A stretch of DNA of 64,000 bases from Favolaschia claudopus (Eukaryota; Basidiomycota; Agaricomycetes; Agaricales; Mycenaceae), in assembly GCA_037176885.1 (NCBI GenBank), contig JAWWNJ010000208.1, positions 1-64,000 of the forward strand, written 5' to 3'. The translations under genes and the position numbers were made by a program. This document shows positions 30,499 to 39,462 of the stretch, one piece after another. Below the pieces are notes generated by a model. That model ran no database searches, was not told the DNA's origin, and saw only the letters and a list, made by a program, of their open reading frames with translations. Each line of letters starts with the position of its first letter. The first letter of the stretch is position 1.

Positions 30499-33400
30499 TC
30501 AAGTACGAACCATACCGAGTTGAGAAACAAGGTATTCGTGCTTGCCTTTGTCGAGAGGTTTTGTGAACAAGTCGGCGACGTTTTCAGCAGTTGGGCAGTA
30601 GGAAACTGATACTTCGTTTGAAGTAATCTTCTCCCGGATGAAGTGGTGACGGACGTCGATGTGTTTGGAACGAGCGTGAAATCCAGAGTTCTGAGCGAAG
30701 GAAATAGTTCCCTGATTATCGACGAAGATGCGAGTGGGATGAGTCGGGGTATAGTCGAGTTCTGTGAGGATAGAACGAAGCCAGGTGGCTTCTCGCGCTG
30801 TGGAACCTAAGGCCATATATTCAGCCTCCATGCTCGAGAGAGCAGTTGTGGGCTGTTTCTTGGAGTTCCAAGTAACGGCTCCCCCTGAAAGCGAGGAGAG
30901 GTAGCCAGTTACAGAGCGGCGGTCGTCTGGCGAGTTGGCCCAGTCGGCGTCGGAGAAGAGCTCGATGTTGACGGACATATTGGGCGAATATTTAATGCCG
31001 AGATCAATGGTTCCGCGTAGGTAGCGAAAGACGCGCTTCACAGCGGTAAGATGAACGGGTCCAGGGTTCAGGTTGAACTGGGAGAGGGTCTGGACGGCGT
31101 AGCTGATGTCGGGGCGAGTGGAAATAGCGGCATACATAAGTGAACCGACCATGTGTTGGTAAACGTGTTTGACATCGGGATGATGTTCGCCGTCAGGAAG
31201 CTTAACAAGCTTGACGTGCGGATCCATTGGAGTAGCAACGGGATTTGCCTGATCCATCTGGAAGCGTTCGAGAATTTTTGTGATGTACTGCGTCTGGGTA
31301 AGAGAAATTGAACCGGACGCGTCGCGCGTAATTTCCATGCCGAGAAGTTGGCGGATCTGAACGAGTTTCTTGACGGAAAACATGGATGCAATCTCGTTTT
31401 CAGCGGATTCCATGAGCGCGGGGGTGGATGCGAGTACAGTCATGTCATCAACATGTACAGCAACAATGGTAATATTATTGCCGTCGCGTTTGATGTAGAT
31501 GCATTGGTCCGAAAGAAGTCGAACATAGCCTTTGAGGATGAAGGCTTTGTTGAGCTCAAGATTCCAGACGCGGCCGGACTGTTTGAGTCCGTAGAGAGCC
31601 TTGAGTAGGCGGAAGACGTGTGTGGTGCCGTCGTGAAAACCTTCAGGTTGTTGCATATAAATTTCTTCTTCTAGTTTCCCGTTGAGGTAAGCGCCTATAA
31701 CGTCAACGACGTGAATGTCGAGGTTGTAGCGAGCGGCAAGAGCGAGGAGAAGGCGGATAGTCTCCATGCGTACAACGGGTGCGAAAGTTTCGTCAAAATC
31801 AATGCCGGGGACTTGAGAAAATCCCTTTGCAACAAGGCGGGCTTTGTACCGAACGATGGTGCCGTGTTCATCGCGTTTGGTGCGGAAAACCCATTTGCAG
31901 GCGACAGCGGTGCGATCCTTGGGAAGAGGAGCAAGAATATAGGTGCCGAGGGCTCGGAGTTGGTCCATTTCTTCGTTCATGGCTTTCTTCCATTCAAGCC
32001 AGTTCGAACGGGATTCGGCTTCCGCAACGGTGAGCGGATCACTCGCGATGGGATCAGTAGCAAGTAGAACTGTGTCTGGTTTGGCGTATTTGTGGGTACG
32101 AGGGCCAAGAATGATATTGTCCTCGGAGATCTTGCTAGTGATGTCGCGCGGAGCTTTGGGAGGTGGTGTAGGCGAGTTGTATTCGCTCGGAAGAGGCGTG
32201 AGAGTGCTCTGTGGAGAGAGAGGTTGTACCGGCGTCGATGCCGGTTGAGGTTGGATTTCCGGAACCTCTGGCTCAGTTGTATCAAAACTGGATGTCTCCC
32301 CCTTGAGCTGAGGTGCAGGAATATCGGAAGAATTGAATTCGTCATCAATAAAGGTGATATTCCGAGAGGTTGCAATTTTTCTCGTCTTGGGGTTGTAATA
32401 GCGCCACGCGTCGTCAGTTAGTCCAGTGAAGATGCAAGATTTCGTTTTCACAGCAATCTTTGGGTTGGATTTATCCTGAATGAGGACTTCGCAGGGCTGT
32501 CCAAATTCCTGAAGCGCAGAAACGTCGGGTTTCTTGCCCCAAAAAGCCTCGTCGGGAGTTGCCGATGTGCCGAGGGCACGGCTAGGCGACCGGTTTTTAA
32601 GGTAGACAGCGTAAGCGATGGCTTCAGGCCAGAGAAAAAGCGGGAGACCACGCGCAGCTAGCATGGCGCGTGCATGTTCAACAAGTGTGCGGTTGAGTCG
32701 TTCAGCAACACCGTTGGATTGAGGAGAATATGGAGCGGTGAGCTCTAGTTTGATTCCCTTGGAGTTAAGGAAACGGCGTGAATCCCCAGCAAAGTACTCG
32801 GGCGCGTTGTCAGAGTGAATGGTTTTCAAGAGTTTGCCGGTTTGAGTGAGAATAAAAGCTTCGTAATTCTGAATCTTTTCGAAAACTTGTGTCCGGGCTT
32901 TCATGAAGTTCACATGAGTTCGACGTTTGGCGCCGTCGGTAAAGGAGATGTAATAGCGTTCGCCGTTGATGCCGGTGATGCGGCTAGGTCCCCAGACGTC
33001 GGTAAAAGTCATTTGGCCGATTTCCGTGTAATCACGCTCAGAGGCGGAAGGGAAAGGCTGTACATGAGACTTGGATTGGACGCAAGCGAGACATTGTGTC
33101 GAGGTTTTACTGGAAGGGTCGACATTCATCCCTTCAACCATGTTGTGGTTCTTCAAGAGTTTGACTGAATTCGGCGAGATGTGGCCAAAAATTCGATGCC
33201 ATTTGCCCCAGGAGTGCGCGGATGTGGCGGGAAGAGCTACCGGCGGGGTTTGGGATTCTAATTCAGACTGTGTAGGAACAGTAGGAGGCGCGGCAGGTGG
33301 CGCGGGCGGCGGTGTAGCCGGAAGAGCAATGTTAGCGGGTTTGACAGCAGGCTGGTGACGGCCGCGGGTAATTTTGACAACGTAGAGATTGCCGGATTTT

Positions 33401-34200
33401 GTTCCGCGCATGATCTCATGGCCGTTCGGATCAAGGACCTGCATGATACCTTGCTTAAAGTTGACGGTAAAGCCAGCCTCGGTCATACGACCGATGGAAA
33501 TGAGGTTGTAGGGCGAATCAGGGACATGGAGAGAATCCCGAAGGGTGATCTGGTAAGCAGAATTCTTCACATGAGAGGCAATAACAGCGGAACCAGTTCC
33601 GGAGCAAGACGCGCTGCCGAAACCAACAACAGATTTGTTTTCGGTAGTTGTGTAGGTGCTGAAAAAGTCCTGTGATTTTATGATGTGCTTACTGCAGCCA
33701 GAATCTGCAAGCCAACAACCGGGGGTGAGCGCGGGCTCGGAAGATGAGCGCGCCATGAACGCGTAATCCGAATTAGGCTGTTCCTCGGCAACGTTTGCCG
33801 AGTGATGATTCTTCTCGTAACGCTCGGCTGATTTGCGAGCATTCTTCTCTTTCTCAGCTTTCGTGAATGTTTTGCCGGCCTTCGTGTCACGACAGTCGCC
33901 AACAACATGCCCAACACGTCCACACCCATAGCAATTAACTTTGGAATTGAATTTGGTGCGGTGGTTATGATTATGGGAATGTGCTGCTAAGGCAACTTCG
34001 TCGGAAAGGGGCTTCGCCTTGCGACGGCGGTCCTGCTCAAGAATACGAGCAACAAGCTTCGAAGATTCGTCAAGGGAGTTGGTATCGACGCCCGAAATGA
34101 ACGTGTCCCAAGAGTCGGGTAAGGAAGTGAGAAGAGTGATGGAGAATTCGGGTTCGGAGAGAATTGATTGCTGAGAAGCAAGTTGGGTGCCGGTATGAAC
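30499..34200 (-). CDS. Copia family B Gag(C-term)-PR-IN-RT-RNase H
   Basis: The minus-strand frame is open from 34200 to the stop at 30499. It begins with the gag tail (TGTQLASQQS, LLTSLPDSWDTF) and a CCHC knuckle CYGCGRVGHVVGDC. Then come protease (WLADSGCSKHII), integrase (HRIFGH, DVWGP, HSDNAPEY, QSNGVAER), RT (YMQQPEGF, LYGLKQSGRVWN, HVDDM in place of YVDDM) and RNase H (ELFSDADWA, ALSSMEAEY, VADLFTKPLDKGKH). The internal ATG at 33756 is not the true start: translation would begin in gag at 37547 but for the insertion. All copia domains are in the usual IN-before-RT order. Confidence 0.93.
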   Translation of the reverse strand, partial: VHTGTQLASQQSILSEPEFSITLLTSLPDSWDTFISGVDTNSLDESSKLVARILEQDRRRKAKPLSDEVALAAHSHNHNHRTKFNSKVNCYGCGRVGHVVGDCRDTKAGKTFTKAEKEKNARKSAERYEKNHHSANVAEEQPNSDYAFMARSSSEPALTPGCWLADSGCSKHIIKSQDFFSTYTTTENKSVVGFGSASCSGTGSAVIASHVKNSAYQITLRDSLHVPDSPYNLISIGRMTEAGFTVNFKQGIMQVLDPNGHEIMRGTKSGNLYVVKITRGRHQPAVKPANIALPATPPPAPPAAPPTVPTQSELESQTPPVALPATSAHSWGKWHRIFGHISPNSVKLLKNHNMVEGMNVDPSSKTSTQCLACVQSKSHVQPFPSASERDYTEIGQMTFTDVWGPSRITGINGERYYISFTDGAKRRTHVNFMKARTQVFEKIQNYEAFILTQTGKLLKTIHSDNAPEYFAGDSRRFLNSKGIKLELTAPYSPQSNGVAERLNRTLVEHARAMLAARGLPLFLWPEAIAYAVYLKNRSPSRALGTSATPDEAFWGKKPDVSALQEFGQPCEVLIQDKSNPKIAVKTKSCIFTGLTDDAWRYYNPKTRKIATSRNITFIDDEFNSSDIPAPQLKGETSSFDTTEPEVPEIQPQPASTPVQPLSPQSTLTPLPSEYNSPTPPPKAPRDITSKISEDNIILGPRTHKYAKPDTVLLATDPIASDPLTVAEAESRSNWLEWKKAMNEEMDQLRALGTYILAPLPKDRTAVACKWVFRTKRDEHGTIVRYKARLVAKGFSQVPGIDFDETFAPVVRMETIRLLLALAARYNLDIHVVDVIGAYLNGKLEEEIYMQQPEGFHDGTTHVFRLLKALYGLKQSGRVWNLELNKAFILKGYVRLLSDQCIYIKRDGNNITIVAVHVDDMTVLASTPALMESAENEIASMFSVKKLVQIRQLLGMEITRDASGSISLTQTQYITKILERFQMDQANPVATPMDPHVKLVKLPDGEHHPDVKHVYQHMVGSLMYAAISTRPDISYAVQTLSQFNLNPGPVHLTAVKRVFRYLRGTIDLGIKYSPNMSVNIELFSDADWANSPDDRRSVTGYLSSLSGGAVTWNSKKQPTTALSSMEAEYMALGSTAREATWLRSILTELDYTPTHPTRIFVDNQGTISFAQNSGFHARSKHIDVRHHFIREKITSNEVSVSYCPTAENVADLFTKPLDKGKHEYLVSQLGMVRT

Positions 34201-34426
34201 GAAAATCGAAAACGAAAACGCGGCTAGCTGATAATGATCAGGCGGCCTTCCAGGCCATCAAGTCCATCAATTGCCAGCATTCAGAAACGAAAATGACCGG
34301 GCAAAGAAGCCGAGAGGATTGACAGTCACAGTATATCAATGTACGTGGTGTATTGTGTCATCGGCCGCTTGCCGAACGCGTCCGAGTGGCTGTACCAGGT
34401 CACGCACGCGGCGTGTCTTAGCACTT

Positions 34427-34540
34427 AATTGGGGGAGCTTGCTCCCCCTTTTATCTTTATCAGAGCCGTCACCGAAAAGCAATAAGCTGTGCCAGAGAGC
34501 GTTTTGATGGCGTCACTGCCCTTGACGTGCGCACGTCAAG
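34427..34540. repeat. Two strong hairpins
   Basis: GGGGGAGC/GCTCCCCC flank a TT loop at about 34434-34451, and CTTGACGTGCGCACGTCAAG near 34521-34540 is a perfect 20-bp palindrome. Function unknown. Confidence 0.6.
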
Positions 34541-34887
34541 ATTGGCATGCTCCGAGTGATACGATGTTCTTCCGAGTGATCCAGCCTGATCCCTACTGAT
34601 CCAGATTAATTGCAACCGATGACGCACGATGGCCCGGGTGCACGGGTGATTGATCCTGCCAAAAGCTGCTTAACGGAAGTGAAAAATACAGTTCTCCTTT
34701 TCTGTCATACACGATACAGAGGGCAGGTTCTCGACGACTCCTTATCCATGGTAGGGAGTCTCTGAGACAGGGATGAATGACTGTCACAGACAGGCCAGAG
34801 TTCCCAGGGTAACAATGTCTTAGTCAGTCAAGACGAAATAAAAACACTAAGGTACATGGGTAGAGCCAGAGCCCTAAGTGAAAATAG

Positions 34888-35059
34888 ACAATAACAATTG
34901 AGAATGGAGCACAGCCCCATAGATGGAATGGAGCACAGCAATGGAATTCAGAGAGGAATGGTGCCTGAATTGAGAATGAAGCAGACAATCAGTCTACAGA
35001 GTCAGGCACAGGGTGGGCGTCCTGATGCCGTAATTGATCAAGGATCAACAGGATCAGAG
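34888..35059. repeat. Dispersed repeat, second copy
   Basis: Matches 12154-12326 with few differences and the same ends (ACAATAACAATTGAG to GATCAGAG). Confidence 0.85.
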
Positions 35060-35509
35060 AAAATAAATGATATCAATGTTAGTGTCTGTATAGAGAGACT
35101 ATGGTTCTGACTTCTGAATCACGATGATAAGCTAGTCAAAAACTTGATTGGTGGTTCATCCTTCAGAACGTCATTGCCCGGCATAAGTAAAGTGGCTCAT
35201 TAATCAAGTCTGTGGAGGATTATGTCCGAATAAGGCATACCTCAGTGATCCGACTTGATCCCGCACGTTCCGGTCAATTATTGACATGGTATCGATCAAC
35301 ATCAGCCATTTCTCGGCCTTTTCCGTCGAACCAAGTCGTCCTCGACTCCTCGCCCAATCCATAGAAGAAATGGCAGAAGAAAAATTAAAGATGTCACTAC
35401 ACTTAGGCTTGTCAATGATGAGCACCAATACTGCCAGCTCATTTGCTGCATAATCTTATATGGAAGAATCCTTAGCAAAGTTGAACTTCAATTTCTGTTA
35501 GAACACTGA

Positions 35510-35647
35510 GGCTCCATTCGGTTGCGTCACTTCGGAGCACTTGACGTCACTTAAGAGTATTTCTCACCAAAAGTTTGGCGTGGAATTTTTCCCAAGTGCT
35601 CCAAAGTGACGCTAAGTGACGCTAAGACACGACAGCCGAATGGAGCC
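35510..35647. mobile_element. Intact GGCTCCATTCGG MITE (138 bp)
   Basis: Begins GGCTCCATTCGGTTG and ends with CAGCCGAATGGAGCC; flanked by TGA on both sides (35507-35509, 35648-35650). Inverted relative to the truncated copies at 3753 and 54963. The 3-bp TNA target fits PIF/Harbinger, as inference. Confidence 0.88.
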
Positions 35648-37079
35648 TGATACTTATGAAGTTCCCTAGCCATTAGTTGACTCCATTGATTTGTTTTGTA
35701 CATATATGCTGGGAGATTTTTTGAATTCAACGTACGGTTGAGCGCAAAAGTGAGCCGATAACGGCGCAAACCCTGTACGTCTTATGCACGTTTTTCACTT
35801 ACCTAGATCTTGGCGCATATTCAATAGATGGGCCGCACTTGAGCAATGTCTAGCCCGAGGAGGCCAGTCGTTGCCCCTTGTGCAACCTATACAGAAAATG
35901 GATCTTTAGTACCATGCATGAGCTGTAGATCCTGTGTAAGTAGTATCAGCGGCTGAGACATATTCAATTTGATTTGAACGGCCATTCTCAGTAAATTTGA
36001 AGCCCATGATTCTATTCGGCGCATTCAAAAGTTCTTGAAGCGGATTTACCTTGCTGAACATGCTCTGAAGCATGCATCTTTGATTTCAGTCTTAGTGTGA
36101 GTTTGTTGCTTGGAACCCTCAGTGCAAGTCGAAATTTGGTTAATCGGCTTTTTCGGACGTGCTGTGGGAACGGCCGAGGGATCTTCCGAGGACATCTTGA
36201 ATTTGATTGGCTGGATTATGTCCCGGGGAGGCACTTGCTCCGGAAGGACGTACCTCTTACCATATCTTGAAAACCTCTGATGTGCCTAATCAAGACATAG
36301 AAATCAAGATTTTCTGACGTCTTTTTGGGAGCTACAGCAGCCTGAGAAAGCTGATTTTTGGGGAACAGGGTCTCAGATACATAGTGAGTCTCTCTCTTTT
36401 CTTTCCTTTTCTCTCTCTCTTTTTGCAACGTGAAAACTTGAATTCTCCGGGCTCTCCACAGACATAATTCATAAGCCAGTAAAGTTTTGTTCACAACAGT
36501 AGATTATGTGCGTGAAAAGAATCCGGCCGAATTATGCCCCCAAACAACAGCGCAACATTGTTAATTTAGGTGCCATTCCAGTAACAATTTACACAAGCTC
36601 CCCCTGCTGTAGGCTGGTACTCCGGCATACAAATCATATTTGAAGAGTGAAGATCACTTCACTTCAAAATCATAAAATAGAAATTTTTACGATACCCAAG
36701 TATGAGATTCGTGGCAAACATGATACTTATAGACAAACACTAAAGGTATGTAAATACGAAACAAGAATGGACTACATAAAGTAAACAAATATTATTATTT
36801 TATATTTATCTGTTGATTTGTGTTGGCTGCCGGCAGTAGCTAAGTTGCACGAGCGTCTCAATTTGCGGAGGGAAAAAACGGCAATTTCGGTTATTTTTAA
36901 GTAGTAGCCGAGCATCGGAACGGGACCAACATGAGCATGTACGTGACCGTTTGGCGTCATAGAGCCGACCTTGACTTGTTCCGTGCCGACTGCTTCATTT
37001 TCGTTTCTGAACCTGCTGCCGACGGGCACCACCGGCCATCTATCGGCTATTCTATATATAGTCGTTTTCGTTTTCGTTT

Positions 37080-37547
37080 CTAGTACATATATACTCGTTG
37101 GGTGCGCAAATTGGTGAGTTTGCGGATGTGTTCCTCGATGCTGGTGCCTTCTTCGCACTGGATACGGAAGAGTTGGCGGCGGAGGGAAACAACGGAAATT
37201 ACGCCTTTCGGCTGGTAAGTGTCGGCAAGGGTCTTCCATGCTGCCGCAGAGGATTCCGCGTTGGTGATGTATATCAGCGGATCATCCGACACGCGTAGTC
37301 GGATCTGGGATAGGGCCTGGCGGTCTTTCTTGACCCAGGCAGTGATACTCGCGGCGACGAGGCCGCGGGGGTCAACAATAACACCGTCATCGTTGTATGC
37401 ATGAACGGGTTTGGGAGTCGTGCCATCGACGTACTCGATGAGACTCTGGTCAGTCAAAATGTCGACGATCTTGACGGCCCAAGTAGGGTAGTTCTCCTCC
37501 CCGAGGAGATGTTGGATGCGGTACGCAGAGGACGTGGAGTCAGACAT
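37080..37547 (-). pseudogene. Copia family B Gag N-terminal part
   Basis: Starts MSDSTSSAYRIQHLLGEENY with the typical copia gag opening (GEENYPTWAVKIVDIL), then YITNAESSAAAWKTLADTYQ and EEHIRKLTNLRTQ. The frame stops inside the inserted element at 37080. It continues at 34200 in the same sense after removal of the insert. Confidence 0.9.
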
Positions 37548-38063
37548 CGTAGTACGCGAGATAAAGCAAGCTTAGGTGCTGTGGTGCGAGAGGCAGAGTT
37601 GAGCGTCGCAAAAATGCGCAGTGTAGGCAAGTAGAGTGGGAGAAGGTCAGTTACGGCGCGGGCCAATAACCTAATGTGAGAATGGGGGTGAAAGAGTGGA
37701 TTCAAAGTACTAAAGTACAGGCTTGCTGTAGGTAGCTTAAATACTGTTCGGAATATGAAATGTATCTAAGGGAGAATAACACATGAATGTGCAGAGCACA
37801 TTGTATCTAGACAACGTGTACTCGTTGGATAGGCAATGAGTAAGATATGAAATATAACTGCGGATATTCAGGTGGATGCATAGCTAAGGAATTTCAACAC
37901 TACTGGGCTTTGGTCTTCGTCGAGGCGACGAATCTTGAAGAGGGGGTGATGTCAGGGGACTCCACAGCTATGACGTCTTCTGACTTGAGTAGAAGTTCTC
38001 AGTCCAGAAGACATCATGCTGTGCTACTTATGTCATATCTTACGTCACCTCTTGTATATAGAG

Positions 38064-38409
38064 TAGTCCGCTGGGGATCTCTGATCCCCAGGTTTGTTAT
38101 CGACTTGGTTCCTGGGCCCTTCTCCCCTCACGCCATTATTTTTTGCCACCACTGTAAGATTCGCGTTTTGTAACCCTAAGTTAGGACTACCTCCGATTCC
38201 TCTGAAATAAAAATTTCACCTATAAACCATACCCTAGTTCCTGCTAAATCTCGAATCCCGAAGGATTTTGAGCAAAATTGGGACTGGTCATGAAGTTTTG
38301 GCCGCAACCATAGTCCGCTGGGGATCTCTGATCCCCAGGTTTGTTATCGACTTGGTTCCTGGGCCCTTCTCCCCTCACGCCATTATTTTTTGCCACCACT
38401 GTAAGATTC
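38064..38409 (+). repeat. 99-bp direct repeat spanning the LTR end
   Basis: 38064-38162 and 38311-38409 are nearly identical. Each contains the last ~68 bp of the KH-type LTR plus about 30 bp of flank (GCCATTATTTTTTGCCACCA). Because flank and LTR end are copied together, this is a local duplication made after insertion, not a second insertion. Confidence 0.9.
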
Positions 38410-38693
38410 ACGGATTTGGGACTTCACTGGATTCTTCTGCCTTCGCTTTCGAACATCGCGCGACTGAGACACGCCGAAGCCTGTCTAACTTGATGCAGTT
38501 GTGTTTTCCTTGGTGTGGATTTGTACCTCGGCAGCTCTTTTCATCGTGATGTGCGTGTTTCTTCAGTTTTACATGACTTGGTACAGGGCGCCTCTGCGGC
38601 CGACTCCACTCTTCCCTCGCCTATCGTCGCGTCTCTGGAGTTCCTGAAGCGCCCTATAATGCCATGGCGCTGGCGTATCGTGGCCCACGATAA

Positions 38694-38882
38694 TAGAGCC
38701 TTTGCGGTAGCCACTGGCGGCTAATTTTACTCACGACTCACTAAGCACCTGGTCTCAAGTAAGCCACCCTGAGCAGCTGTTATGAAGCACAACTCAAGGT
38801 GGCTAACTTGGCCCAGGAGCATCAGTGGTCGTTGTGTGGCACGAGCCGCCAGTTCGTGTGGCGGCTCACCGCAAAGGCTCTA
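38694..38882. mobile_element. MITE with TAGAGCCTTTGCGGT ends
   Basis: 189 bp bounded by TAGAGCCTTTGCGGT and its exact reverse complement; further inverted match (GCCGCCA/TGGCGGC) inside. No clear target duplication. Termini resemble hAT. Confidence 0.7.
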
Positions 38883-39252
38883 ATCACCCAGTCGACACAG
38901 CTTGCAAGACATGACCAACATACCCCGCGTCGCAGGTTCAGGGGCTGGGGATGTCGATGAGGAACGAACGCTACAAAGAGCTGATCGCAGCAGCTGGCAC
39001 AGCAGGAGAGATCGAGTCGACGCAGCCGGCGCGTCCCCAATGAGGATCGGGCTCATTCACCAGCACCCGGCCCTCGCGTCCCCCAATCAACCCTTTGGTG
39101 CGCGACATAACTTACCTTCGCTCACTGAAAAAGTCCACAGCACAGCTTATTCTATGTAGCCCTACCTTAGCTTATTGCTTTTCGGTGGTGGCTCTGAGAT
39201 CACAAAAGGCGCTAGATCAGATGGACAAAAGTAAGGTAAGTACATGCCATGA

Positions 39253-39428
39253 CAGCTAACTGCAAAATTCAAGAGCACTTTCAAAAAAAAGCTCGCTGAT
39301 GCACGTCGGCGCTCCACCGCTCAGCACGCCCCAGTCCAACGGGATTTCGTGGGGCCTGATGCCGCCATAGGGAGCCTGACGTCAGCCACCAGACTTTCGT
39401 GGCTGCTCTTGGATTTTGCAGTTAGCTG
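39253..39428. mobile_element. MITE with CAGCTAACTGCAAAAT ends
   Basis: 176 bp. The left CAGCTAACTGCAAAATTCAA and right inverse match over 25 bp with one difference. No clear target duplication. It lies just downstream of the NLR gene's stop. Confidence 0.75.
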
Positions 39429-39462
39429 GAGAGTCTGTGTACGTCCCTTTGAGAGAATGAGG

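Larger units (their letters stand above)
34201..37080. mobile_element. TIR element (hAT-like?) inside copia B gag
   Basis: The left end is GAAAATCGAAAACGAAAACG; the right end is the inverse of GAAACGAAAACGAAAACG. A second inverted motif, TTCAGAAACGAAAATGA, occurs about 80 bp (left) and 65 bp (right) inside the ends. No clear target duplication. The 2.88-kb interior has no transposase I can recognise; a minus-strand start near 36195 (MSSEDPSAVPTARPKKPINQ) is unassigned. It contains a dispersed repeat (34888-35059) and a MITE (35510-35647). AAACG-rich ends recall Ac-type hAT elements, which is inference. Confidence 0.7.
30264..37899 (-). mobile_element. Complete Ty1/copia element, family B, inserted in the KH element
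   Basis: 228-bp LTRs at 30264-30491 and 37672-37899 read as identical. The target duplication CTACT lies at 30259-30263 and 37900-37904. On the minus strand the 5' LTR is followed by GGTTATTGGCCC, close to the half-tRNA(iMet) primer site of Drosophila copia. A polypurine tract (GAGGGGGA) lies just before the 3' LTR. One gag-pol frame is split by a 2.9-kb insertion at 34201-37080. Very recent on LTR identity. Confidence 0.96.
23281..38131 (+). mobile_element. KH retroelement copy 2, split by two large insertions
   Basis: The element's pieces are 23281-24464, 30105-30263 and 37905-38131, about 1.57 kb in all, collinear with the complete copy at 12929-14513. The 5' LTR (23281-23450) has lost about its first 13 bp; the 3' LTR runs from 37950 to about 38131. 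Between the pieces lie a 5.6-kb insertion (24465-30099, TSD CTCCT) and a copia element (30264-37899, TSD CTACT). The 5' truncation prevents checking the element's own target duplication. Confidence 0.93.

Noticed and set aside
30528..33675. Plus-strand ORFs across copia B pol
   Set aside because: Antisense shadows of a complete pol frame on the minus strand.
38311..38409. A third independent KH-type LTR insertion
   Set aside because: The copied segment includes the same non-LTR flank as the 3' LTR at 38131 onward, so it is a local duplication.
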